Below, piece by piece: positions 9,435 to 19,162 of a stretch of 64,000 bases of DNA. The stretch is taken from positions 58,801,625 through 58,865,624 of the forward strand of contig OZ007571.1 of NCBI GenBank assembly GCA_963931925.1. Reading direction: 5' to 3'. Position 1 is the first letter of the stretch; each line of letters opens with the position of its first letter. A program made the position numbers and the translations under genes. Below the pieces are notes generated by a model, which was not told the DNA's origin, did no database searches, and saw only the letters and a list, made by a program, of their open reading frames with translations. Source of the DNA: Onchidella celtica. Taxonomy: Eukaryota; Mollusca; Gastropoda; Systellommatophora; Onchidiidae.

Positions 9435-12400
9435 CTAGACGGCCTGATATACAGGCCAGCCAGCCGGAAAGTAGGCCAGGTTCATTGGAGGCCCAGCCTA
9501 GTGACTTCTCAGTTACCAAAATGCTACGGTGTGCGTGGGTCTAGAACGAAAGATTGTTCATATTATGGAATGTGAATCTATTTCAGTATAATTTTCTTTA
9601 TGTTTATCTTCACTTCTCTGTCACAACTGCAAAACTTCAGAGTTCTAGTTGTTGCTTATCATTTTGTTTTGCATCATAGAGGCGGATGAATGACGGAGGC
9701 CTAATGGATCATAATATTAACACTGACGTGATGTGAGAGAGAAAGGCGGAGTAGAAGCTGGAGAGCGATACGATTGTATTTCACAGTCCATAATATTTAT
9801 TTTGTTATCTCTATGATGAAGAAATCTAGATAGGTTGGTAGAAAAAAAGCATAATAATTATTATGGATGCCTAAGAGAAAATACAGTACAAATATCAAAA
9901 TGACTATTTTACACCTGGTTGAACACATGATATATTATGTAATTGTACATTAAGTCGGAGGCACTGGCATTAGAGGATCAGATGTTCATTAAAATGTTTT
10001 TGCTCAGTCAAAAAGGTGCATAATATTATTGTCTTCAGATATTTCAACTCACCAAGTGCTGAAGATATTGCTGCTGGTGAGCTCACTCACTTCGACGACA
10101 ATTTTGCGACCTTTCTGCGTTGTTGTTGCACTGAACTGTCAGCCTCCTCTTGACAGCAGAACTGTTTCATTAAAATGTTCACAATCCTGTGTAATGAGGT
10201 GGTACACATACTGATGTCCAGATGAAACAAAGCGGGAAATTCACTGAAAATATTCTTGAGTCTTTCCCTACAACTGGCCTTCGAGTTTTGAGTAAAAAAT
10301 ACATAGGTATATATCAAGAGTTGATACAGACTTTCTGATGGGTAACTCAGACCCCCTCGGTCAAGTGATTCTGTAAAAGATCTGACTTCTTGGGGAACAC
10401 ATACCAAATCTCCCCGCAACTCGCTATGTTTTGAAGCAATGTAGCCCCCGATGTAAAAGAGAGACATCCTCTCATCAACTGACAGGCTACTGGCTGCCAC
10501 TGGGATGTCGTCGACGATCAACAGTTCCTCATCTGTCAGTTCATTGCCGCATAAACTGCACATGTGACTTGACTTGGAGTAGTCAATCTCTGGGTCATGC
10601 TCCAACATCAACTTGGTTTTGTCTATGGCATGGGTGTGTGCAACATCCTGAGCGGTGATGTAGTAGTTGGATCCTGCCGACATACGAAAATGAGCAAAAT
10701 GCTTCTCAATGTCGTCTTGTTGAAAGAAACCAATTGGTACATATTGGTGATGAACATCTGATTCCGTTGTCAACAAGAATTGACAGACGTCAGTGAGGCA
10801 CTAGCAGGTCCAGAAGATAGCATCTGCTGTGTCAGTTGTGAGGGATTTCATTCTTGGGTTTGTGGATGGTTTCATTTGTAATGCGTGGTTGGCCCAAACA
10901 TGGAGCGTTTTCAGTTGTCGATTTCCTTCTTCAGACAAATCAACCACAGCTCTGTCTGGATCCCTTAAGTGTATGCTCTGAACTGGAATTTTGGTGTTGA
11001 AAACTTTCCACAGCTGCAACACTTCATCAATGAATAATGCTGTGTCCTTCCATGATAATGATGCGACACTAGATGATTTCAGAGCAGAACTGGTTCTTTC
11101 AGAAAATACGTTTAGGACAAGAGACACTTTTTGTTTTTCAATATTGCTGGGGTTAAGTGAAGCTTGAGAGTTTTACAAGTGTCATAGCCTCGTGATTATG
11201 AAGGTCCTGGAGATCTGACCACCGTGCTGATTTGGGCTCACTTGAATCCGTGGGGTAAAAGTCGAGTGTTTTGGTTTTTTCCGTTACCCAGTTGTTACGG
11301 ATGTTTTTCATAAGATGGACAGGATCGTACAATAAAAAGAGTGGATTGGAGCTGTCTGATGGAGATTTTGTGATCCAAGGTGTCTGAGGGTCTGTCTTCG
11401 GGAACATTTTAAAAAACTATTGATTCATTCGTTGATAATAGCAAGGACTTTCGCACCACAAGCTTCGAGGCTCAATATCAGACTGGTAACTTGGTCGAAC
11501 TGAAACTGTGCATTGAGAGCACAACAGGGAAGAAGTTTAGCAACAAAACTTTTGGATCCAAAAAAGCACTTCACCATCATGCATAAGAGAGTTGTTGCCT
11601 TTTGCCCTGGAGAGTCAAGTGCATAGCCGTAAATTGTTCCACCTCGGTATGAAATGGACGCTTTGATGTATATTTCATCAATAATGAGGATGCAGTATTT
11701 GCTTCTCTCAGTACTGCCTTTGAAAAAAGAGGCAAACAAGCTTTCATCTGTTGTGTTCTTTGCCATACTAGTGATCTTCTTAAGGGTTGAAATCGATGGC
11801 AACTGCAAGTAATCTCTCATATGTGAATAAAGAGACCTGGACCTTGCATACCAGGAAAACACCAGAAGCAAATCCTCAACTGAGTATATACGTGCATTTT
11901 TGGGACAATTATGTAGTGCCATTTGTCGCACGAGAAAGTCCATTTTCTTATCTGTTGGTTCATTCTCGGCCATAACAAAGCGTAGCAGTTCATCAAGTTG
12001 GCTCCAGCAGTTTATGTCTTTAATGAACGGATGATGGATTCTTCTTCGACAATGATAGTATTCACATTTTAGAAATGGAACATTGGAGTCATGACAAACT
12101 TCAAAGTAAATTGAAAACTTTGGAATCGGTCCAGTCCTCTGACGACTAATGAAAATATACAATTTTGATTCTACATCTGGCGCCAGCAACCCTGCATCTA
12201 GGCTATTCAACTTTGTAGAAAACATGTCATGAAAGGTATCTGTCTTGAACAGATCCAGTTCTTGAAATTGTGGCATTTCATCTATATCAACTACACGAGC
12301 CTTTTGTGTGGACATTTTTGTGGGAGGAGGAGTACTCTTTGATGTACTGGGAACACACGAAGGGGGTACATTTGGAAAAATTGAGGGAGGAAGTGCAGGA

Positions 12401-13034
12401 ACATGATATCTTCCATGCTGGCGTACCATTGGAGTATCCTTTGGCCAGTGCAGTGCACAAACACCCATGTAGTCAGTAACTTCTTCTGTTTTGAGTTGAT
12501 TAGGTAAGCTGTTAATCCAGACACGACGTTTGTCTGCATCCTTAGGAAACCTGTACACAGGAATTTTCTCGTCGGTAGGTTGATTTCTGTACCCTGGTCT
12601 TACATCCAAAAACAGAACACTTCCTCACCATGTTTGCTGCCACCAAAAATATATGCCAATCCAGTAAGATGTGATGAAACAATGTCTGGAACTATATATA
12701 TGTTATGATTGTTCCTGATCACAAAATGAACAGTTAATCCAACAAAATTCAAAACACAATGGTAGAACACATTCTAAGCCACATTTAAAAGTCCCAGCAA
12801 AACAGTAATGACAAGGTGACAGGATGTGTAAATGTAGCGTACCTAAGTATTCTTGTCTCGATACCATTCTCTTTGGCACTAGTAAACTGTGGTACCAGTG
12901 AATAAACGGTATCTGGCATCCTCGTACTCGATATTGCCAGCCATATCAAGTTACGTAACAGGGCATCAGTGTCTTGGGCCTCCAATGAATTGACCTAGAT
13001 TTCGGTTACCTGGCCTGTTAGTAAGGTCGCCTAG
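9435..13034 (-). mobile_element. P-superfamily DNA transposon (copy A) with degenerate transposase
   Basis: A 3600-bp element flanked on both sides by GGGTAGAC. The left terminus starts CTAGACGGCCTGATATACAG and the right terminus, read inward on the minus strand, starts CTAGGCGACCTTACTAACAG. The two remain alignable for about 60 bp to a shared TTCATTGGAGGCCCA. Its single gene, on the minus strand, is a THAP/P-type transposase. Known: P elements make 8-bp duplications and autonomous copies are about 3-4 kb, which fits. The terminal sequence itself differs from the CATG-type end of the neighbouring element. Confidence 0.75.
10087..12631 (-). pseudogene. Broken P-element transposase (THAP9-like)
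   Basis: The likely start is ATG at 12631 (Met-Val-Arg-Lys then CSVFGC), the first half of a THAP C2CH finger. A one-base shift near 12600 moves the frame to 12609-11425, which supplies the rest of the finger (YMGVCALHWPKD) and the P-type core. Further lesions: a stop and shift between 11425 and 11407, a shift near 11153-11127, and a TAG stop at 10801. Recognisable P/THAP9 blocks are LLYDPVHLMKNIRNNW (about 11330-11280), PIGFFQQDDIEKHFAHFRMS (about 10740-10680) and NYYITAQDV. Known role: THAP finger binds the transposon, and an RNase H-like core cuts and joins DNA. With four or five disabling changes it cannot encode a full protein. Confidence 0.85.
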
Positions 13035-13042
13035 GGGTAGAC
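13035..13042. repeat. Target-site duplication copy 2 (GGGTAGAC), shared by two adjacent elements
   Basis: It forms both the right flank of the element ending at 13034 and the left flank of the element beginning at 13043. Confidence 0.75.
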
Positions 13043-13672
13043 CATGGAGGTACTAATAACACTGGAGTGCGCACAGCCCTCTTCGCTTGCCCTGCGAGCC
13101 GCGCACTATTGAAACCCCAAAATGGCGGAAAAAGTAGGGCAAGGTACGGCAGCACAAGGCCCGCCCAGTACACTATTGTATGTAATAGATAGGGCCTAGT
13201 CAGCGCTGTTTTTTCTCTTTTCACGGTGGTGATCAAAATTAAAAGATACAAATAGAAATAATAACATTTGTTATTTACGGATTATCATATACTTGTGTTA
13301 TTTTCTTTTAAAGTGTTTGATAATAAATACAAATTTATGATTTATGCTGTTTTTATATTATGGTATTTTTATTAATTGGTCAATCGTTTAGAAGTAAAAC
13401 GGAAGGGAACTATGTAGTACTATTTTTACCGCATGTTAGTTTAGCTCATGATGAGTCATGATAAAAGAAAAAAAAAATCAGCGTGTGGACAGAGGAAACT
13501 TTACTAGTCAGTTTCCCTCAGATAACCAACAATGAGAGGGTGTACCCATAACAATTATAAAAAACACACACACAAAAAAAAACATGCTAAAGAACTGAGG
13601 GAAAGTTGGTTTTGCCATAGACCCATTAAGATCCAGGCAGCTGGTGTGTGTGTGTGTGTATGTGTGTGTGTG

Positions 13673-13749
<77 letters not shown>

Positions 13750-14921
13750 CATAATTATAATAATATATGTAAATCATAGGCCGAGATGTAGCAAATGATC
13801 TGGATAGCCAAAAAGAAGAACATCTTAACCTACTACAAGCTTGGTTGTACTCACTCAGTCAAGTATATATATAAATCAGAAGGGCCTTAGCCTAGTTATT
13901 CAGAGGTTTGAGCACAGCTGGATTGTGCATTCCAGAGCTTTTCCAAACAAAAATGTATAAATTCCTACGGCTACAGGTCAATCTCTCACCTAGTGAATCT
14001 AGATTCTAGATCTTCAATGCACTAGGTGCAGTCAGCACGTTGATGCGGTCAATATTTTTTTCCATACAGTTTCATTTACCAGTGTTTTTGTGGCTAATCC
14101 ACGTTTTGTGACGTTCTTATCAAGAGATCACAACATCACATAGCATATGATTGCTGTTTAAGCTTGTATTTTGCCTTGGATAACTTTCCCAAGTTTTGTG
14201 TTCGCACAACTTCCATCTTGAGTTCAAAAGTAAATATGTGACCCTTCAGATTTCTCCATTTAGTGGTCTGGTGTAAGCTCACAGAAGTGCTCTGGACATT
14301 CTACTTCGGGTGGATTTTCATTTAAAAAAATGTTTTCTGGGTATTATGAGTATGACTATGCACACATGCCACTGACTGCACCAACATGCATTCATCTGAC
14401 ACCTTGCATGAGGTGCGGTCACTGGTAATTGCATTGTGACATCAGTGTTGTATGTGCATCAACTGGGATCAATAGCACCATTATTATTTATTATTATGAT
14501 TACATGATGTATTCAAAACAAGAGTTCAAAAGAGCCGGTGCACACCAGCTAATAGTAAACAACTGAATTTAATGAGAAACAAAGAATAATATTGTGGTAA
14601 AATCCAAATGCATAGGCTATTAAGGTCTAGTTTTATAGTAAATTCATTGGCTTAAATTGAATGAGAACAGTTCTCCCTCCTTTTAAAGCAGGAAAGAAAG
14701 AAGGTAGAGAAGAAACAGAAGGCACAGGAGTAGAGGAAAAGAAAGAAGGAGTTAGCAGAGGAAAAGGAAAGGGAAGGTAGAAAGCAGAAGCTGTAGTGCA
14801 ACGGATGTGTAAACGCTGAGGTGCAGTCCGTGCTTGCCCTATACAAGATGGCGACTATCGCCTTCTAATGCGCACGCATGAAATCAGCTGTACGGACTCC
14901 AGTGTTATTAATAGCTCCATG
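13043..14921 (-). mobile_element. Non-autonomous P-like element (copy B), 1.88 kb, with intact 8-bp duplication
   Basis: The termini are inverted: CATGGAGGTACTAATAACAC at the left and, read inward, CATGGAGCTATTAATAACAC at the right, with similarity persisting for about 36 bp. GGGTAGAC flanks both ends. CATG termini resemble those of P elements. It lacks any transposase gene. Its right 1.4 kb is homologous to copy C at 2345-7134 and includes a long GT/GA microsatellite and a 64-codon low-complexity frame (14652-14846, minus) shared with that copy. It would have to be mobilised in trans. Confidence 0.75.
13644..13752. repeat. GT then GA dinucleotide microsatellite
   Basis: About 18 GT units (with a TATG interruption) followed by more than 35 GA units. 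Overlapping valine/cysteine- and glutamate/arginine-rich frames are artefacts. Confidence 0.9.
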
Positions 14922-14929
14922 GGGTAGAC
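14922..14929. repeat. Target-site duplication copy 3 (GGGTAGAC)
   Basis: The right flank of the element ending at 14921. Confidence 0.75.
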
Positions 14930-15013
14930 CGATAAATGGATGGAGAAACGCGTGTATGGAACTTTGGGTGGGTGAATGATTAAGCGAAAGCTTGTGCTGC
15001 AGACCTGCAGTCA

Positions 15014-15083
15014 CGGTCAATGGGAAATCACAAATATAATATCATGTAGCGTTGTAGTTTTACTAGCCATTCCCCTTTGACGG
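15014..15083. repeat. Dispersed ~70-bp palindrome, copy 2
   Basis: GGTCAATGGGAAATCAC... paired with ...CATTCCCCTTTGACGG. It is more degenerate than the other copies. Confidence 0.5.
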
Positions 15084-15159
15084 CAGAGGTGTGAGGACAC
15101 ACATTACTTATTTTCAAAGGTGTTAAATTTAGAGAAGTTTAAAGTTAAGTTTAAAATTT

Positions 15160-15222
15160 CCAACATGTCTGCACCGACCGGGAATCGAACAAGGCACCTT
15201 CGACATGAGATTGTGAGCACTT
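15160..15222 (-). repeat. tRNA-like (SINE-type) remnant upstream of the minisatellite
   Basis: On the minus strand, 15190-15181 reads GTTCGATTCC, a good Pol III B box in a T-arm-like context (followed by CGGTCGGTGC). No A box is found because the 30-bp minisatellite takes its place. This is either half of a tRNA-derived SINE or a chance match. Confidence 0.35.
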
Positions 15223-15223
15223 T

Positions 15224-15657
15224 GCCTCTGGATGAACATGTCCTCCTAAGTTTGCCTCTAGATGAACATGTCCTCCTAAGTTTGCCTCTAGATCAGATGA
15301 ACATGTCCTCCTAAGTTTGGCTCTAGATGAACATGTCCTCCTAAGTTTGCTTCTAGATGAACATGTCCTCCTAAGTTTGCTTCTAGATGAACATGTCCTC
15401 CAAAGTTTGCCTCTAGATGAACATGTCCTCCTAAGTTTGCCTCTAGATGAACATGTCCTCCTAAGTTTGCCTCTAGATGAACATGTCCTCCGAAGTTTGC
15501 TTCTAGATGAACATGTCCTCCTAAGTTTGCTTCTAGATGAACATGTCCTCCTAGGTTTGCCTCTAGATGAACATGTCCTCCTAAGTTTGCCTCTAGATGA
15601 ACATGTCCTCCTAAGTTTGCCTCTAGTCGAACATGTCCTCCTAAGTTTGCCTCTAGA
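15224..15657. repeat. 30-bp minisatellite, ~14 copies
   Basis: The unit is about CTCTAGATGAACATGTCCTC plus CTAAGTTTGC. One unit is extended by 6 bp near 15290, and point variants occur (CTTCTAG, CCGAAG, CCAAAG). Because 30 is divisible by three, the array is open for over 120 codons and would read as a ten-residue repeat, but there is no supporting gene context. Confidence 0.9.
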
Positions 15658-15997
15658 CCAATGTGTATCCCTTTCAGAATATTTCAGACAATTTTAATAT
15701 TATTAGGTATATGTCTCTCAGTTACGATAGAATATTAAGATCCCGTCTAAATTTATTAGTTGTATCTAGATTATTAAAATGTACAATAGGAAATAAAGCA
15801 AATGTAGACAATGATTTGAGTGGACAGAATTGAAGAGATAAATAATTTTTTTAAAGTTAATCAGAAACAAAGTACTAAGTACCTTATAATTGTATTAGTC
15901 ATCTCCCCTCATTGCTTATATTTGCACAGTATTTACTTTGAAAGAGGGAGACAGAAACAGATAGAGAGGTAGATAGATAGATAGAGAGAGAGAGAGG

Positions 15998-16028
<31 letters not shown>

Positions 16029-16191
16029 CACGGGGAGAACCAGGCTATTAGAAAGGCAGGCAGGCAGACAGACAGACAGCCAAACAAATAGATAAAGCTG
16101 GTGAGCAAATAGACAGACAAAAAGATAGATGATGGGCAGACAGAAAGTTAGGAGGAGGGATGGATAAGTGCATGGGTCGATAAGCTGCCAT

Positions 16192-16260
16192 GGTCAATGG
16201 GAAGTAACAAATAAAATACTCTGAAACCTCCGAATTTTATTGGTTGGTTCCCTTATACTG
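16192..16260. repeat. Palindrome copy 3
   Basis: GGTCAATGGGAAGTAACAAA paired with the inverted ATTGGTTGGTTCCCTTATAC arm; part of the satellite unit. Confidence 0.6.
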
Positions 16261-16821
16261 CCCTGATTCTATTATATAACTCCTGTTAGAGGATGTTATA
16301 TTATTAGGTATGTGACTAGTTGTTACAATAAACTATAAAGCGCTGAAATAAATATTTTAATTAAATTTATTGAATTTAATGTACAATATAACATAAAACA
16401 CATGTGAACAATAATTTAAATAGACAGATTTGTATTAGATAACGAAAGAAAAAACGTTAAAGAGAAATAAAGTACCATTAGCTTTTAATCGCACTGGTTA
16501 TGTCCCTTGCATTGGTAGTATTATTTTTACGCTTTTACTTTGTGAAAGAGACTGACAAAGAGGGAGAGAGAAGGGACAAAGAGAGAGGGAGAGAGAGTGA
16601 TTAAGAGAAAGATAGGCCCTAGAGGGGGAGAGAGAGAGAAAAACAGCCTTGCAGAAAGGCAAGCAGGCAGACAGATAGATAGGCAAACAGATGAAAAAGC
16701 AGGTGATCAGAGATCAGACAAAAAAAATGGATGATGGACAGAGAGAGAGACAGACTAACAGAGAGACCAATGGACTGACGGATGGACAAGAGCACAGATA
16801 GATTGGTGGATAGAAAAGGCT

Positions 16822-16896
16822 GGTCGTAATTCATGGGATGTAACAAATAAAATACTCTGAAACGTCGGAATTCTATTGGTTGTTTCCCGTAAACCG
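16822..16896. repeat. Palindrome copy 4
   Basis: ATGGGATGTAACAAATAAAA paired with the inverted CTATTGGTTGTTTCCCGTAA arm. Confidence 0.6.
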
Positions 16897-17461
16897 CCCA
16901 GACTATTATATAACTCACTGTTAGATGATGTTAATATAATTCGGTATGTGGCTAGTTGTTATAATTAATATCAAGTGCTGATCTAAATATGTTGAATTGC
17001 AAATATTGAATTTAATGTACAATATAACATAAAACACATGTAAACAATGATTTGAATGGACAGATTTGTATTAGATACGAAAGAAAAAACGTTACATGAA
17101 ATAAAGTACTATTAGCTTTTAATCGCATTGGTTATGTCCCTTGCATTTGTAATATTTTACGCTTTTGCGTTGTGCAAGAGGCAGGGACAAAGAGGGAGAG
17201 AGAAGAGACAAAGAGAGAGAGAGAGAGAGAGAGAGTGATTAAGAGAAAGATAGGCCTTAGAGGAAGAGAGAGAGAGAGAAAAACAGCCTTACAGAAAGGC
17301 AAGCAGGCAGACAGATAGACAGGCAAACAGATGATAAAGCCGGTGATCAGAGGTCAGACAAAAAGATGGATGATAGACAGAGAGAAAGACAGACTAACAG
17401 AGAGACCAATGGGCTGACGGATGGATAAGAGCACAGATAGATTAGTGGATAGAAAGGCTAT

Positions 17462-17532
17462 TCGTAATTAATGGGAAGTAACAAATAAAATACTCTGAAC
17501 CGTCGGAATTTTATTGGTTGTTGCCCTTAGAT
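17462..17532. repeat. Palindrome copy 5
   Basis: ATGGGAAGTAACAAATAAAA paired with the inverted TTTTATTGGTTGTTGCCCTT arm. Confidence 0.6.
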
Positions 17533-17668
17533 TCTATTATATAACTCACTGTCAGACGATGTTAATATAATTAGGTATGTGACTAGTTGTTGTAATAAAT
17601 ATCAAGTGCTGATCTAATTATTTTGACCCACAGATCAGTGTGTAGATAGATTGATGGATAGAAAAACT

Positions 17669-17742
17669 GGTGACAACCCATGAAAAGTAACAATAAAATA
17701 CTCTGGAACGTCTTAATTTTATTGGTTGTTTCCCTTCGACCG
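17669..17742. repeat. Palindrome copy 6
   Basis: CATGAAAAGTAACAATAAAA paired with the inverted TTTTATTGGTTGTTTCCCTT arm. Confidence 0.6.
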
Positions 17743-18150
17743 CCACGTATATAAGACGTACGTGATTGTTTAAATGCTGATCTAAAACTTTTTAGTTGCA
17801 TCTATTTAATTTAGTGCAAATATAAAACAAAATGAATGCGACTAGTAATTTGAGTAGACAGATTTGTACTAATCTAGGTAAAGAAAGGAAAAGCGTTAAA
17901 TAAGAAACAAAGTATCATTAGCGTTTAATTGTATTGGTTGTCTCCCTTGCATGCTATTGTTTCACACCTTTGCTTTGTGTGAGATACAGAGACAAAGAGG
18001 GAGAGAGTGAGTGAGAGAAAGATAGAGGTAGATAGAATTAGGCTGACAGAAAGGCAGGCAGACAGACAGACAGGCAAAAGATAGATAAAGCTGGTGAACG
18101 GACAGACTGACAGAAAGACAGACGGATTAGAAGTGCATTATTTTGTACGA

Positions 18151-19162
18151 AGTCTATGGAGCCACAAATTTAGAAATTATTATTTTTTTCCTTTGCTGGC
18201 AGTCTTTGTATTGAATAAACACTGGATAAAATATAAATTTAAAAAGGCATTTGTGGGAAACAACACATCACTATGAGGAAGAGTAAACAAAAATTAGATA
18301 TTTACAACATAAAATCAACAACAACAACAAAAAAGTCTCCATTGATTTGTGCACATGTATATTTTAATGTGTGAATCAGTCTTCACTACAGCTCAGTGCT
18401 AATGGAGTGGTATGAAGAAGTGAAATAAAACATTTTTGCAGCTTACCCTATCCATATTTAAACAACATAATATGCTAGTTCTCAAATGGGCAGACAAATA
18501 AGCTGTCAGTGATAAATAGCCTTGTTTTTGAACGAAATATCAATGACCACAGTGAGGTGTCTGTGCAGCTTTATGAGAGTTCACAATACTAAAATACGTG
18601 GTGCTCAAGACCAAGATCTGCAACAACGAAAGGAGCTAGGAAAAAATAGCAACAACAAAAAAATAATAAATAATAAATAACTAAATAAATAAGTAAATGA
18701 ATGTGCAGGCTGGAACCTTCAACTGTATGACCATTTCATGTCCAAGAATGTCAAAATAAACAAGTGCCTTAAATAAAAATCTATTTCTTGATTATATAAT
18801 GGAGTGAGTATCACAGTTGTTGTTCTTTCTCTTACACATATTCAATCTTTCACTCCTTTCACTGACACATATTCTCTTTCTCTCCATTTTATGTCATATA
18901 TAGCTTCACCTCTCATTACTCTCCATTCTGAATTTTTCTTTTCATCTTTCATTCATTGCACTTATTTCTTCACCTTCTGTTTTCCTCACTGTCAAGCACA
19001 CATTAATATATCTTCTGCAAACAAAATGCAACTGGTTTAGTCGGTGCAGTTTCTACTGAGTTTGTTACCTCATCAAGATGATAGATGGATTTTCCAGACG
19101 ATCTCTAACAGTTATAATTTAAAGGGAACAAGTCATTTAGCATAGTGTTTTGTTATGATCAT
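18151..19162. other. 3' flank / probable 3' UTR region of the ODC gene; no other gene seen
   Basis: AT-rich DNA with short A-rich runs (18640-18700). It lies downstream of the minus-strand stop codon at 19163. An ATTAAA variant poly(A) signal on the minus strand occurs at about 18368; no standard AATAAA is seen on that strand apart from one overlapping the stop codon itself. The true 3' end is unknown. Confidence 0.4.

Larger units (their letters stand above)
15890..18150. repeat. ~640-bp satellite array containing microsatellites and palindromes
   Basis: The order recurs with starts near 15897, 16496, 17130 and 17937: (TATGTCCCTTGCAT), GA/GACA-rich tract (AAAGGCAAGCAGGCAGACAG), palindrome (GTAACAAATAAAATACTCTG), AT-rich stretch (TACAATATAACATAAAACAC). 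The second and third units are the most alike; the last is rearranged and carries an extra, closely spaced palindrome at 17669. No coding potential is seen beyond low-complexity frames. Confidence 0.75.

Noticed and set aside
15317-15697. 126-codon frame of repeated LPLDEHVLLS-like units
   Set aside because: A by-product of the 30-bp minisatellite; no promoter, splice or homology support.
16000-18150. Regularly spaced repeats considered as a CRISPR array
   Set aside because: Unit length (~640 bp), embedded microsatellites and the eukaryotic gene structure rule it out; it is a satellite.
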